Shown here piece after piece: positions 50,742-59,818 of a DNA stretch of 64,000 bases; the stretch's first letter is position 1; each line of letters opens with the position of its first letter. The translations under genes and the position numbers were made by a program. A model generated the notes under the pieces. That model ran no database searches, was not told the origin of the DNA, and worked only from the letters and a program-made list of their open reading frames with translations. This DNA is from Candidatus Binatia bacterium (GTDB lineage: Bacteria; Desulfobacterota; Binatia; Bin18). The stretch is from contig JAJEFA010000007.1 of NCBI GenBank assembly GCA_022820725.1, positions 124,001 to 188,000 of the forward strand, given 5' to 3'.

Positions 50742-52454
50742 TTAACCGCTCCGGACCGGTAGCCGGAGGCGGGACGGACAGGCCGGCGTATGCCAAATGC
50801 TGTTTGTTGCAATCCGGGGCTGCGCCAAGTTGGCGAGACGACCGAACCGGTTCAGGCTGCGGGCAAACCAGGGGAAATCACTGCTGGTTATACTGATCCG
50901 AATACGGTGGCCGGGTAAAAAGACATAGTGGGTAGGCCAGAGTTCCACCGTAAACGGGGTCACCGCTCCAGGGACAAGCGGCGTAGGCCGTTGCAGCGAC
51001 TCCCGGTACGAGGCGCGCAGACACCCCTGGCTGACCTTCATTGAGCGTCCGTCGGGATACACATCGGTCAGCTTGACATGCCACTCCGTGTCGTCACAAT
51101 CGCTCGCAGCGAATAGCTCGATATGCGGCCAGCCCGAGACGACCACTTCTTCCGTCAAGACATCGCCGGTGTAGCAGATGACATCGGACCGGGCTTCAAC
51201 CGGGTCCTGATTAAGCGGAATATCCTCAAGCGGATATTGCTTGACATCCATCTGAGTTGGGGCCGGGTCGTTCGGGTCGTAGCGATAGGTCTGCGCGGGT
51301 TCATCAGACGAGGGAGGCGCGGCAGACAGTGAGCCATGTGTTCCATCGAAGTGTAAATGGAACACCTGATCCGCATCACCCAGCGGCCAGTGGTCCGTCT
51401 CAAGCCAGACGTTCCGTCCGGTTTCAAACAGGCGAACCGGCGGATCGTGCTGAACCCCGTTGTCTCTGCCTTTGAGCCAGTAATCAAACCAGCGCAAATG
51501 GACCTGATGCATGTCGAGCGCCGCGTCCGGTCCGAAGTGCACCCCGGCATAACTATCGTGCGGCCAGCGGCAGTTGACGTGGCTCCACGGTCCGACAATC
51601 AGCTGTTGCCTGCTGCGAGCCGGAGAGGCCTGCATCATATGTTCATAGTGATGAAAAGCACCGGTCAGGTCCTCCATATCAAACCAGCCCGTCACATGCA
51701 GACAGGGCACATCAATCTGATCGTAACGCTCATCAAAACGCAGTGCCTGCCAGTGCGCGTCCAGGGTGTCATGCGTCAGCATATCGTTCCAGGTTTCCCC
51801 AACCGGATCGATATACTCGCCAATGGCGGTCAGCGGCAGACGGCACAGGATGTCGTCCCAATCGTGGACTTCGAGTCCGTGGAATTCGGCAATCCGCCGC
51901 CGGACGAGGTATACCCACCAGCCAAAATAGAGTTGAAATACGCCCCAGGTATACGGAATCTCCTGTTGCCAGCGACCGGCCGCAGAGGTGGAGATCATAC
52001 AGTGCAGATGGGGCGGACGTTCCGCAGCCGCGGCCCACTGGGTCCAGCCCATATAGCTCAACCCGGTCGTGCCGACCTTGCCGCTGCACCAGTCCTGGCG
52101 AGCCACCCACTCAATCGCGTCATGCGTATCCGGCCCGTCGTGCACAAACGCTCGCCACCGGCCCTCGGATTTTCCCCGCCCGCGCACGTCGTGCACAATA
52201 ACGGCATAGCCCCGTTCCTGGTAAAAGCGCGCCTCGTCCAAAAAAAAGGCTGCGGTGCTCTTGTCGTAGGGCGTAGACTGGACGATCGCCGGCGCAGGCC
52301 GTTCGTCCACGCTCGGGAGGTAGACATCCGCGGCCAACTCGACTCCGTCCCGCATCGGAATACCGGTCTCAAACACGGGCCGGTCTGTCGCTGCCGCCGC
52401 CCGGATGGGTTCTTCAAAATAACGCTGGCGAGGCGTTTTGGCGTCGTCGGACAT
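50742..52454 (-). CDS. CocE/NonD family hydrolase (second paralogue)
   Basis: This 570-residue serine hydrolase is a paralogue of the gene at 18.7-20.5 kb. It has IPMRDGVELAADVYLP, the nucleophile Ser133 in KVGTTGLSYMGW, GPWSHVNCRWPHDSY, and a C-terminal jelly roll with AASDCDDTEWHVKLTDVYPDGRSM. The ATG at 52454 is spaced 9 nt from GGAGGG, whereas the earlier ATG abuts it. The family includes cocaine esterase and X-Pro peptidases. It follows the SDR gene on the same strand. Confidence 0.9.
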   Translation of the reverse strand: MSDDAKTPRQRYFEEPIRAAAATDRPVFETGIPMRDGVELAADVYLPSVDERPAPAIVQSTPYDKSTAAFFLDEARFYQERGYAVIVHDVRGRGKSEGRWRAFVHDGPDTHDAIEWVARQDWCSGKVGTTGLSYMGWTQWAAAAERPPHLHCMISTSAAGRWQQEIPYTWGVFQLYFGWWVYLVRRRIAEFHGLEVHDWDDILCRLPLTAIGEYIDPVGETWNDMLTHDTLDAHWQALRFDERYDQIDVPCLHVTGWFDMEDLTGAFHHYEHMMQASPARSRQQLIVGPWSHVNCRWPHDSYAGVHFGPDAALDMHQVHLRWFDYWLKGRDNGVQHDPPVRLFETGRNVWLETDHWPLGDADQVFHLHFDGTHGSLSAAPPSSDEPAQTYRYDPNDPAPTQMDVKQYPLEDIPLNQDPVEARSDVICYTGDVLTEEVVVSGWPHIELFAASDCDDTEWHVKLTDVYPDGRSMKVSQGCLRASYRESLQRPTPLVPGAVTPFTVELWPTHYVFLPGHRIRISITSSDFPWFARSLNRFGRLANLAQPRIATNSIWHTPACPSRLRLPVRSG

Positions 52455-52488
52455 GACGGCCATCCCTCCAGAGCTCAGGCAAACAGCC

Positions 52489-53307
52489 TCAGTCCTGCTT
52501 CTGCGCCTGGACCGCCTCCTCGGCGGTCATGACCACCACGTCGCCCGGCCCGGCGCTGACCTCGCCACCGTCAACCACATAGGTCATGCTGGTCGCGAAC
52601 GTCCCGGCGGGACTGGCCAGGAATAAGGCCAGACCGGCGATTTCGTTCGGCTCGCCCACCCGTTTCTGCGGATTGATCGGAGAGCCGCTGGTCTCAACCG
52701 CTTCGACCAAATCCTTTGCCAGGTCGGTCCGAATCAGGCCCGGCGCGATACAGGTCACCCGAATCTTATCGGCCGCCCACTCCTTACCCAGGAGTTGGGC
52801 CATATTGATCAGAGCCGACTTGGACAGGGCGTACGTTCCGATACCCATGGAAGGCCGGACACCCTCATTGGAGGTGATGTTAATCACCGCGCCCCCGCCG
52901 CGTTGGCGCATGGACTCGCGACACAGGCGGGCCAGATGCAGCGGCGCCCATACGTTGGTCCTCATCACCCTGAGGAAATCCTCTTCGTTTTCCTCGGCCA
53001 GGGTCACCAGCGAAACCCCGGCAGCGTTATTGACCAGAATGTCGACACCGCCGAACTCCTCGATCGTTGCCTGATACAGCTTGTCGCAGTCCGCGCTGAC
53101 CGACATGTCCGCCTGTACGGTCAAAACGCGACGGCCTGTTGCCGCGACATCCTGTTTGGCCCGCTCCAGAGCTTCGGGCCTGCGTGCGGCAAGTACGAGA
53201 TCCGCGCCATGCTCGGCATAGGCCAAGGCAATCGCCCGGCCGATACCTTTTGAACCACCAGTTACAATGGCAACTTTGCCGTCCAAAGAAAAATCAACGA
53301 TGCCCAT
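52489..53307 (-). CDS. SDR family oxidoreductase
   Basis: This 272-residue classical SDR has GGSKGIGRAIALAY, an Arg-containing ARRPEAL loop after the second strand that favours NADP(H), VNNAAGVSLV, TSNEGVRPSMGIGTYALSKSAL (Ser, Tyr, Lys) and EIAGLALFLASPAGTFATSMTYVVDGG. It is longer than usual at the C terminus (a tail ending VVMTAEEAVQAQKQD). AAAGGAGGAG precedes the ATG. It is divergent from the acyl-CoA dehydrogenase. Confidence 0.9.
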   Translation of the reverse strand: MGIVDFSLDGKVAIVTGGSKGIGRAIALAYAEHGADLVLAARRPEALERAKQDVAATGRRVLTVQADMSVSADCDKLYQATIEEFGGVDILVNNAAGVSLVTLAEENEEDFLRVMRTNVWAPLHLARLCRESMRQRGGGAVINITSNEGVRPSMGIGTYALSKSALINMAQLLGKEWAADKIRVTCIAPGLIRTDLAKDLVEAVETSGSPINPQKRVGEPNEIAGLALFLASPAGTFATSMTYVVDGGEVSAGPGDVVVMTAEEAVQAQKQD

Positions 53308-53433
53308 AGTGCTCCTCCTTTACGATTATCGTCTGCGATTCTGTCTCTTACCACGACTGGGGACGAGAGCCAAAACGCTTTTCTCTTGACTCTGACACAT
53401 GACGAAGACTAGCATCCGAGCAAAGGGGGCGGT

Positions 53434-54627
53434 ATGAATTTCGAGCTGACGACCCAACACAAACGTATCCAGGCCCAGTGCCGGGAACTGGCGACAGACT
53501 TTTCCACCAGGGCGGCTGAGCACGACCGTGAGGCCACCAATCCGGTCGAGAACTATGCCCTGCTGCGTGAGGCAGGGTTTCACACGCTCAATATCCCCAC
53601 CGAGCTGGGCGGCTGGGGAGAGAAGCTGTTCGGCCACTCGCTCGCCCTGGAACAGCTTGCCCAGGGCTGCCCGGCCACGGCGCTGTCCTTCAATATGCAC
53701 CTGGCCTGGGTCGGCTATCTCATGGAAAATATCGAGATTACCCCCGACGTGAAGCAACGCGTGGCAGACTGGGTGGCACAGGGTAATAATCTGGTTGCCG
53801 GTTCGACATCCGAGGCGAGTACGTCGGCCCTGCTGGCTTCGTATGCCCCGGCCACCCAGGCGAGACAGGTGGACGGCGGCTATGTCATCAACGGCAAGAA
53901 GTTCTTTTCGTCCATGGTTGGAGCGGCGGATTTTCGGGCCGTCCCGGCGCGTCGTGAGGACGCTACCAGCCCTGGGGCGGCCATCGTTTTTCTGGTCCCG
54001 CGGGAGGCTCCAGGGCAGACTGTTGAGGAGGTGTGGGATGTCCTGGGGATGCGCGGCACCCGGAGCGACTGCCTGCTCTTGGAAGACTGCTTTGTGCCCG
54101 AGGAATCGGTCGTGTTTGACACCGATAACTTCTTTCCCTCCATTGCCCGTGGGGCGAACTGGTTCTGGGCCTCGTATACGGCGGTCTATTTGGGGGTGGC
54201 CGCAGCGATCTACGCCGAAATCCGAAAGGTCGTTCAGGAGCGGGTGCCGCGGGGCTTTACCCAACCCATGGCCTATCATCCCGATGTGCGGCGAAAGATT
54301 GCGGAGATGAACGCCGACCTCGAATCGGCACGGCTGAGCGTCTATCACTCGGCCTGGTTGAGCGATGCCGAAGGCCCAACGCAGGATGCCATCGCGGCCC
54401 TCTATCGGGCCAAATATCTGGTCGGTGAAGCCGCAGCGCGTATCGGGCGTAACGCCATGACTCTTGGCGGTGCCCACGCCTTGTTCAAGAGTTCGCCACT
54501 GGAGCGTTTATTCCGCGACGGCACGGTCGGGGCCATCCAATTTCCGCCTAGCGATTTCTGTTTGGCGAGCCTCGGGTCGTTAGAGCTGGGCCTTGATCCG
54601 CATGAGATTCCGCCGCCGATGAAGTAG
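53434..54627 (+). CDS. Acyl-CoA dehydrogenase family protein
   Basis: The 397-residue protein has the acyl-CoA dehydrogenase fold: LLREAGFHTLNIPTELGGWGEKLFG, GSTSEASTSALLASYAP, YVINGKKFFSSMVGAADFRAV, VWDVLGMRGTRSDCLLLEDCFVP and GGAHALFKSSPLERLFRDGTVGAIQFPPSD. Domain order is normal. The C-terminal pattern, LFRDGTVGAIQFP, lacks the usual catalytic Glu context, so it may be an oxidase- or hydroxylase-type member. AAAGGGGG precedes the ATG. Confidence 0.88.
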   Translation: MNFELTTQHKRIQAQCRELATDFSTRAAEHDREATNPVENYALLREAGFHTLNIPTELGGWGEKLFGHSLALEQLAQGCPATALSFNMHLAWVGYLMENIEITPDVKQRVADWVAQGNNLVAGSTSEASTSALLASYAPATQARQVDGGYVINGKKFFSSMVGAADFRAVPARREDATSPGAAIVFLVPREAPGQTVEEVWDVLGMRGTRSDCLLLEDCFVPEESVVFDTDNFFPSIARGANWFWASYTAVYLGVAAAIYAEIRKVVQERVPRGFTQPMAYHPDVRRKIAEMNADLESARLSVYHSAWLSDAEGPTQDAIAALYRAKYLVGEAAARIGRNAMTLGGAHALFKSSPLERLFRDGTVGAIQFPPSDFCLASLGSLELGLDPHEIPPPMK

Positions 54628-54640
54628 TGCTACAGAGCAT

Positions 54641-55042
54641 CTACGATTCGGTCGGTGTTTCCCAGTATTCCTCGAAGAACGGATTGTCGATCAGCGTGCG
54701 CCAAGTGCCGTCGGGCTGGCGGCGCACGACATTGACAGCCCGGCCAGAGATAGTTTCTTCCGTGCCGTCAGCTCTGGTGCGCTTCATACTCCAGGGAATC
54801 CAGGACAGGGCGATATCTCCAGCCTGCACGACGTGTCTGACCTCAGTCGAGAGCTCAGGATACGCATCGGTAAACGTGCGCAAGTGCTCGCGGAGCGCCT
54901 GCTCCCCTTGGACCGGAGCCTGTCCCGGCTCGGGGACGAACACCGTGTCCGGCTCGTAGAGCGCCAGCATCGCATCAATATCGCGGGCGTTCATCGCCTC
55001 GGGGAAGAGATCTTCGACTTCCTTAGGAGTCCGGGCCGGCAT
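54641..55042 (-). CDS. SnoaL/DUF4440-type NTF2-like protein
   Basis: This 133-residue NTF2-like protein has DLFPEAMNARDIDAMLALYEPDTVFV, PVQGEQALREHLRTFTDAYPELSTEV and DGTWRTLIDNPF. The ATG at 55042 has GGAGAAA upstream, and the longer frame to 55228 runs into the cupin gene. There is no signal peptide, unlike the tandem pair near 3 kb. It sits behind the cupin gene on the same strand, a small-molecule-handling pair of unknown substrate. Confidence 0.78.
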   Translation of the reverse strand: MPARTPKEVEDLFPEAMNARDIDAMLALYEPDTVFVPEPGQAPVQGEQALREHLRTFTDAYPELSTEVRHVVQAGDIALSWIPWSMKRTRADGTEETISGRAVNVVRRQPDGTWRTLIDNPFFEEYWETPTES

Positions 55043-55065
55043 GGGGATACTTTCTCCGCCCTGCC

Positions 55066-55428
55066 CTACGGCCGAGCCCGGGTTGTTTCGGAACGGTCCG
55101 CGCGGGTCGGGTCGTATGCATCCCCGATGCTCGCGCCCAGCAGCCGGATGGGGCCGCTTGACGGGGTTTCGGCCCAGTGCAGCGTATTGGCCGGCAGGTC
55201 GAGCCGGTCGCCGGGTTTGAGGACCCACTTCTGGGCGCCAACTCCCATGGTGATTTCACCCAAGACCGCAACCAGCACCTCGTCGTTCGGGTGGGTATGC
55301 GCCTCATAGGAATGATTGGGTTCGTCGTCTTCTATATAGGCGACCAGCCCTTCGGCCTCCATGGCGCGAACCAGTTCCGACTGGGTCGGCGGTTCGGGCT
55401 TATTCCAACGGGTCACTTTGAGTTCCAT
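55066..55428 (-). CDS. Cupin domain protein
   Basis: This 120-residue single cupin has motif 1 SYEAHTHPNDEVLVAVLGEITMGVG (His, His, Glu) and motif 2 LPANTLHWAE (His). AGGAGGG precedes the ATG at 55428. An upstream frame to 55581 would run through the promoter of the amidohydrolase. The short tail ends in a basic TRADRSETTRARP. It is 23 nt from the NTF2-like gene and probably in the same transcript. Confidence 0.8.
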   Translation of the reverse strand: MELKVTRWNKPEPPTQSELVRAMEAEGLVAYIEDDEPNHSYEAHTHPNDEVLVAVLGEITMGVGAQKWVLKPGDRLDLPANTLHWAETPSSGPIRLLGASIGDAYDPTRADRSETTRARP

Positions 55429-55528
55429 ATCGTCCCTCCTGCCAATGAGTGTTGATGCCTGAGCTTTCCCTGTAGCGCCAAAGAATGGACGGGTCAACGC
55501 AAAAATCGGCAGAATTCCTCGGTTTCGA

Positions 55529-55558
55529 TTGACAAAATTGCGCCTCCAGACGGATAAT
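55529..55558 (+). promoter_or_regulatory. Sigma70-type promoter of the amidohydrolase/SDR operon
   Basis: TTGACA (55529-55534), an 18-nt spacer and GATAAT (55553-55558) lie 38 nt ahead of the amidohydrolase ATG. This is a near-consensus bacterial promoter. It should drive the amidohydrolase, SDR and truncated acyl-CoA dehydrogenase genes. Confidence 0.5.
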
Positions 55559-55595
55559 GCGGGCACAACAGCGTTTTCCATAAGGAGGGAATCGT

Positions 55596-56720
55596 ATGCA
55601 AAAGCACAAAGTTATTTCGTCGGACGATCATATTTTTGAACCGCTCGACCTGTGGACGACGCGGCTGGATAAAAAGTTCCGCGACCGCGCCCCGCGAGTG
55701 ATCCCGCACGAGGACGGCGACTGGTGGTATTGCGAGGGCATTAAAGTCCAGACCGCGGCGGCCGCCGCCCAGGCCGGCCTGCGCTTCGATGACCCGGACC
55801 GCCTGAGCTTTCAGGATAAGGTGGAGAATATCCGGCCCGGCGCCTATATTCCGGAGGAGCATATCAAAGATATGGACGCCGACGGCATCGACATGGGACT
55901 GGTGTATCCGACCGTCGGGCTGCAACTCTACCAGCGCATTCAGGACAGCGAGTTACTGACCGCCCTGTTCCGGACCTATAACGACTGGCTGGCCGAGTTC
56001 TGTGATACCTATCCGGATCGTCTCCGGGGCATCGCCATGATTAACCTTGACGACATTCCGTCCGGGATCGAGGAGATGAAACACTGCGCCAAGCTGGGCC
56101 ACCGCGGCATTATGATTACCATCGAGCCTCTACGTGGCCGGAGCTACGATAGGCCGGAGTACGAGCCCGTGTGGGCCGCGGCCCAGGATTTGGCCCTGCC
56201 CATCAGCCTGCACGTCACCACCAACCGACCCGACCCGGACGACCCGGGCGCCCTCCTCCTGGATGCGGCCAAACCGTCCTTTTTTGTCAACCTGGATCAC
56301 TGGCCCCGCGTGTGTCTGACCGACATGATTTTCAGCGGCGTGTTTGAACGCTATCCCAAACTCCAGGTCGGTTCGGTCGAAATGGAGCTGTCCTGGGTGC
56401 CCCACTTCCTGGACCGTCTGGACTATAACTACACCCAGCGCGCCCGCGAGATTGCCGGGGAACGCTTTAAGGAAGACATCATGCCGAGCGAGTTCTTTCA
56501 TCGCCACGTCTTTTTGAGTTTTCAGGAAGACCAGATGGGGATTCGCGACCGGGAGATCATTGGCGTGGATAGTCTGCTGTGGGGCTCCGATTATCCCCAT
56601 TTCGAATCGACCTTTCCCAAGAGCCAGGAGTTTCTCGGTGACATGCTGGCCGACTGTACCGAAGAAGAGTGGGCCAAGATTGTCGGCGGGAATGCCGCCC
56701 GGGTGTATCAGTTGAGCTGA
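55596..56720 (+). CDS. ACMSD-like amidohydrolase family protein
   Basis: The 374-residue Amidohydro_2 protein has ISSDDHIFEPLDLW at the N terminus (Asp and His, with Asp in place of the usual Gly), MDADGIDMGLVYPTVGLQLY, LHVTTNRP and the C-terminal LLWGSDYPHFESTFP. It is a paralogue of the genes at 3.9 and 26.5 kb. AAGGAGGG precedes the ATG. The SDR gene starts 21 nt later and overlaps the truncated acyl-CoA dehydrogenase, so all were one operon. Confidence 0.88.
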   Translation: MQKHKVISSDDHIFEPLDLWTTRLDKKFRDRAPRVIPHEDGDWWYCEGIKVQTAAAAAQAGLRFDDPDRLSFQDKVENIRPGAYIPEEHIKDMDADGIDMGLVYPTVGLQLYQRIQDSELLTALFRTYNDWLAEFCDTYPDRLRGIAMINLDDIPSGIEEMKHCAKLGHRGIMITIEPLRGRSYDRPEYEPVWAAAQDLALPISLHVTTNRPDPDDPGALLLDAAKPSFFVNLDHWPRVCLTDMIFSGVFERYPKLQVGSVEMELSWVPHFLDRLDYNYTQRAREIAGERFKEDIMPSEFFHRHVFLSFQEDQMGIRDREIIGVDSLLWGSDYPHFESTFPKSQEFLGDMLADCTEEEWAKIVGGNAARVYQLS

Positions 56721-56741
56721 GGATGCAGGGGGAGGCTGAGG

Positions 56742-57533
56742 GTGGAACTTCAAGAGAAAATCATCGTCGTCACCGGCGGGGCGAGTGGCATCGGCAAGGC
56801 CCTGTGTCGGCGCTTTACGGCCGAGGGTGCGCGGGCGGTTGTGGTGGTGGACCTGAACGCGGCCGGTGCGGCGGAGGTCGCGGCCGATGTTGGCGCGGTC
56901 GCCATGACGGCCGATGTGTCCAAAGAGGCTGATGTGGTGCGGGTGATTGACCAGACCGAGCGCGACCTTGGCCCGATCGATCTGTTCTGTTCCAACGCCG
57001 GTATTGCCGCGACCGGCGGCGTGGAAACCTCGGATGCGGACTGGCAGAAGAGCTGGGATGTGAACGTCATGTCGCATATCTACGCGGCCCGCACGCTGGT
57101 GCCACGTATGATTGCCCGGGGCGGCGGCTATCTGCTGAACACCGCCTCTGCCGCGGGCTTGCTCAATCAGATCGGCTCGGCTTCCTACGGCGTGACCAAG
57201 CATGCCGCGGTCGGCTTTGGGGAGTGGTTGGCACTGACGCACGCACACCAGGGCATCAAGGTCTCCCTGCTGTGTCCCCAAGCGGTCAGGACCCCGATGC
57301 TTGAGAACAACGAGAGCAGCCGGGCGGCGAGTGTGGACGGCCTGATGGAGCCGGAGGAGTTGGCCGAGGTTGTCGTCGAGGGCCTGCGGACCGAGCGTTT
57401 TCTGATTTTGCCGCATCCCCAGGTCCTGGAGTATATGCAACGCAAAACCGGCGACTATGATCGCTGGCTCAGAGGCATGAACCGTTTACAGGAGCGCCTG
57501 GGCGCGGCCCAGGACGAGAAGGGCCTGCCATGA
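56742..57533 (+). CDS. SDR family oxidoreductase
   Basis: This 263-residue classical SDR has GGASGIGKALCRRF, an Asp in VVVVDLNAAG favouring NAD, NAGIAATGGVET, TASAAGLLNQIGSASYGVTKHAAVG (Ser, Tyr, Lys), and a C-terminal MEPEELAEVVVEGL. GTG is the start codon, with GGGGGAGG 6-10 nt upstream. The stop overlaps the ATG of the truncated acyl-CoA dehydrogenase (ATGA). Confidence 0.88.
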   Translation: MELQEKIIVVTGGASGIGKALCRRFTAEGARAVVVVDLNAAGAAEVAADVGAVAMTADVSKEADVVRVIDQTERDLGPIDLFCSNAGIAATGGVETSDADWQKSWDVNVMSHIYAARTLVPRMIARGGGYLLNTASAAGLLNQIGSASYGVTKHAAVGFGEWLALTHAHQGIKVSLLCPQAVRTPMLENNESSRAASVDGLMEPEELAEVVVEGLRTERFLILPHPQVLEYMQRKTGDYDRWLRGMNRLQERLGAAQDEKGLP

Positions 57534-57709
57534 GCTTTGCCCCCAGCGAGAAAGTGGTAGCCCTGCGCGAGCGGCTTGAGCGCTTCATGGATGAGCATAT
57601 CTATCCGGTCGAGCACGCCTATTACGAGTTTGTCGAGGATCAGAACAATCTGTGGCAATATCCCCCCTTCTTTGAAGACCTCAAGCGCGATGCCAAAGGG
57701 GTGCGATAG
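57530..57709 (+). pseudogene. Truncated N-terminal acyl-CoA dehydrogenase fragment
   Basis: The 59-residue peptide (SEKVVALRERLERFMDEHIYP, WQYPPFFEDLKRDAK) matches the N-terminal helical part of acyl-CoA dehydrogenases of the DEHVYP type. It breaks off at the point where such proteins continue into the GLWN segment. The ATG overlaps the SDR stop (ATGA), so it was an operon member. The rest of the gene is absent, and an unrelated Cys-pair ORF follows at once. A complete gene of the family is at 53.4 kb but is not a close match. Confidence 0.7.
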
Positions 57710-57976
57710 GTGGACCGGGCCGGGTCGAATCGACCGTTTATCGCCGGGATGGTTCTGACCTGCCCGGAGCCGACCTGCGGCTATGCGCTGTACGAAATTA
57801 CGCGCTGGGCCCTCACCCAGGATTTGCTAGAGGATAACCAGCACTATATGAAGCCGCTCCACGCGGCGATTCGTCCGCGCTCGGTATGGTCTTCGCTCAA
57901 ATGCGGGTTTTGCGGCACCTCGCTCTACGACTATAAGCGGCGCGCGCTGCATACCTTTGAGCTGGGCTGGTGGTAG
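57710..57976 (+). CDS. Small Cys-pair protein (possible zinc ribbon)
   Basis: The 88-residue ORF has two Cys motifs, CPEPTC near residue 18 and CGFC near residue 69, with aromatic residues around them (ALHTFELGWW end). The spacing suggests a zinc-binding knuckle pair. A GTG start with AAAGGGG upstream begins right after the truncated dehydrogenase's stop. An ATG 39 nt on is an alternative. I do not recognise the family. Confidence 0.45.
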   Translation: MDRAGSNRPFIAGMVLTCPEPTCGYALYEITRWALTQDLLEDNQHYMKPLHAAIRPRSVWSSLKCGFCGTSLYDYKRRALHTFELGWW

Positions 57977-57979
57977 GCC

Positions 57980-58351
57980 CTAACCTTCCTGACCCGCTTC
58001 GTTGGCGACGGCGAGCAACACATCGGCGTGGCAGTCGTCGTCCAGCGGACACCAGCAGGCCAGGTTCTTGCCTTTCAAGTGGTGCTGAATGGTCTCCGCC
58101 GAGGGTGGAGGCGGGAGTGCGTCACCGCCCTTAAAAAGCGCGGCCAGTCCCGGGACCAGTTGGTCATTCAGCCACAGCTTGTACACGGCCACCAGAAAGC
58201 CCCGGTCAACGGCCATGTCGGGGTTTTCCTTGAGCCGAAAGAACGGGTTACCCCACTTGCCGGGCCGTCCGACATAGACGGCGTTTTTCGGCATCTTCCA
58301 GTCCTTGGTGCGTTTGCGTTGAATCCGCCGTGGTTGTCTTTTGCGTGCCAT
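57980..58351 (-). CDS. DUF4326 domain protein
   Basis: The 123-residue protein has the DUF4326 pattern: YVGRPGKWGNPFF near residue 26, then DRGFLVAVYKLWLNDQ, and the HLKGKNLACWCPLDDDCHADVLLAVAN end with paired Cys and His. The N terminus is very basic (ARKRQPRRIQRKRTKD). Members are small, often phage- or plasmid-linked proteins of unknown function. The ATG at 58351 avoids a long overlap with the LLM gene. It is convergent with the Cys-pair ORF. Confidence 0.78.
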   Translation of the reverse strand: MARKRQPRRIQRKRTKDWKMPKNAVYVGRPGKWGNPFFRLKENPDMAVDRGFLVAVYKLWLNDQLVPGLAALFKGGDALPPPPSAETIQHHLKGKNLACWCPLDDDCHADVLLAVANEAGQEG

Positions 58352-58465
58352 ACGCCCAGCATAAGACGGTCCGGTGTTCAGAGCAAGCGTTGGCAGCCGC
58401 TCGACAAGGCCGCCCTGAACGCAGTACGCTAGGTGCATCCATGTATCGCTCATGAGGATACAGTC

Positions 58466-59770
58466 ATGCCCAAGCAAGTCCATCTCGCCTGCTTCGCCCT
58501 CTTTACCCCGGCTCCGCATATGCCGCTGTCGTGGATCTATCCGCGCGAGAAGATCCGCCACAAATGGTATGAAGGTGAGTACTGGGAATCCGTGGTCCGC
58601 ACCCTGGAGCGCGGCAAGTTCGACATGCTGTTTTTCGCTGACAGCCTGGCGGGGGGCACGCAGCCCGACCAGGTACGCTACGCCATCCAGTTCCCCAGCC
58701 ACGACCCGGTCTCCCTGATAACCTATCTCTCGGCGGTGGCCAAAAAGCTCGGCTTTGCCGTCACCATGTCCACCACCTTTTACCCGCCGTTTCTGCTGGC
58801 CCGGACTCTATCGACCCTCGATCATCTCACCAAGGGCCGGATCGGCTGGAATATCGTGTCCTCGACCTCAACGGCTGAGGCCAGAAACTTCGGGCTGGAG
58901 AGCCTGCCAGCGCATGACGACCGCTATGAGCGCGCCGACGAGTATATGCAGGTGTGTTACGGCCTGTGGAACAGTTGGGACCCGGACGCCGTGCAGATGG
59001 ACATGGAGCACAAGGTCTTTGCCGATCCGTCCAAAGTCCACCGCGTCGACTTTCAGGGCCAGTGGTATCAGGTCCAGGGGCCGTTTACGGTCATACCTTC
59101 TGCCCGCCGGCGTCCGTTTCTGTTTCAGGCCGGCCAGTCGGACCGGGGCCGGGCCTTTGCCGCCCAACACGCGGAAGGCATCTTCAGTGCCGCGCGCGGC
59201 GTCAAGCAGATGCGTGCATTCTGCGAGGATATTGCCGGACGGGCCGAACGCCTGGGCCGTGACCCGGACGACATCCCCATCATGTGGGCCGGCCAGCCGC
59301 TCGTAGCCGAGAGCGAGTCGGAAGCGCGCGAACGCTGGGCCGCCATTCGTGCCCGGATTCCGCTCGAAGCCTCATTGGCCCAGATGTCGATGCACTTCAA
59401 TCTCGATCTGTCCCAGTTTGATATTGACGTGCCGGTCCAGGATTTGGACGTGCCCGGCACCAGGGGCCTGTTCGAGATGTATCAAAAATACGACGTGAAC
59501 ATCACGCTGCGTGACATTGCCAAAACCTATCTGACCGGCAGCGATACCAATCCGCTGGTCGGCACCCCGTCGCAAGTGGCGGACGCCATGCAGCACTTTC
59601 TCGAAGAAGGCGGCGGCAACGGGTTTCAGATCACGCCGCCGTTTTATGCGCCCGACTATTATGAAGACCTGGTGAATCTCCTCGTCCCGGAACTCCAGAA
59701 ACGCGGAGTCTACCGGGACGACTACACGGGCACGACCTTACGCGAGCATCTGCTGGACCGGCCCGGATAG
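58466..59770 (+). CDS. NtaA/SnaA/DszA-type LLM flavin-dependent monooxygenase
   Basis: The 434-residue protein belongs to the NtaA/SnaA/DszA branch of luciferase-like monooxygenases. It shows FDMLFFADSLAGG, TYLSAVAKKLGFAVTMSTTFYPPFLLARTLSTLDHLTKGRIGWNIVSS, NFGLESLPAHDDRYERADEYMQVCYGLWNSWDPDAV and PFLFQAGQSDRGRAFAAQHAEGIFS. These use FMNH2 from a separate reductase and attack nitrogen- or sulfur-containing substrates (nitrilotriacetate, pristinamycin, dibenzothiophene sulfone). The start at 58466 follows a weak GAGG. It converges with the selenoprotein gene. Confidence 0.88.
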   Translation: MPKQVHLACFALFTPAPHMPLSWIYPREKIRHKWYEGEYWESVVRTLERGKFDMLFFADSLAGGTQPDQVRYAIQFPSHDPVSLITYLSAVAKKLGFAVTMSTTFYPPFLLARTLSTLDHLTKGRIGWNIVSSTSTAEARNFGLESLPAHDDRYERADEYMQVCYGLWNSWDPDAVQMDMEHKVFADPSKVHRVDFQGQWYQVQGPFTVIPSARRRPFLFQAGQSDRGRAFAAQHAEGIFSAARGVKQMRAFCEDIAGRAERLGRDPDDIPIMWAGQPLVAESESEARERWAAIRARIPLEASLAQMSMHFNLDLSQFDIDVPVQDLDVPGTRGLFEMYQKYDVNITLRDIAKTYLTGSDTNPLVGTPSQVADAMQHFLEEGGGNGFQITPPFYAPDYYEDLVNLLVPELQKRGVYRDDYTGTTLREHLLDRPG

Positions 59771-59818
59771 CGGCCGGAGCGGGTTCGGTGTGACGCCGAG
59801 CGAACCGTCCTGCTCTTC

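Noticed and set aside
58352-58702. An N-terminal extension of the DUF4326 protein
   Set aside because: It would overlap the start of the LLM gene on the other strand and lacks family similarity. The ATG at 58351 fits the usual domain start.
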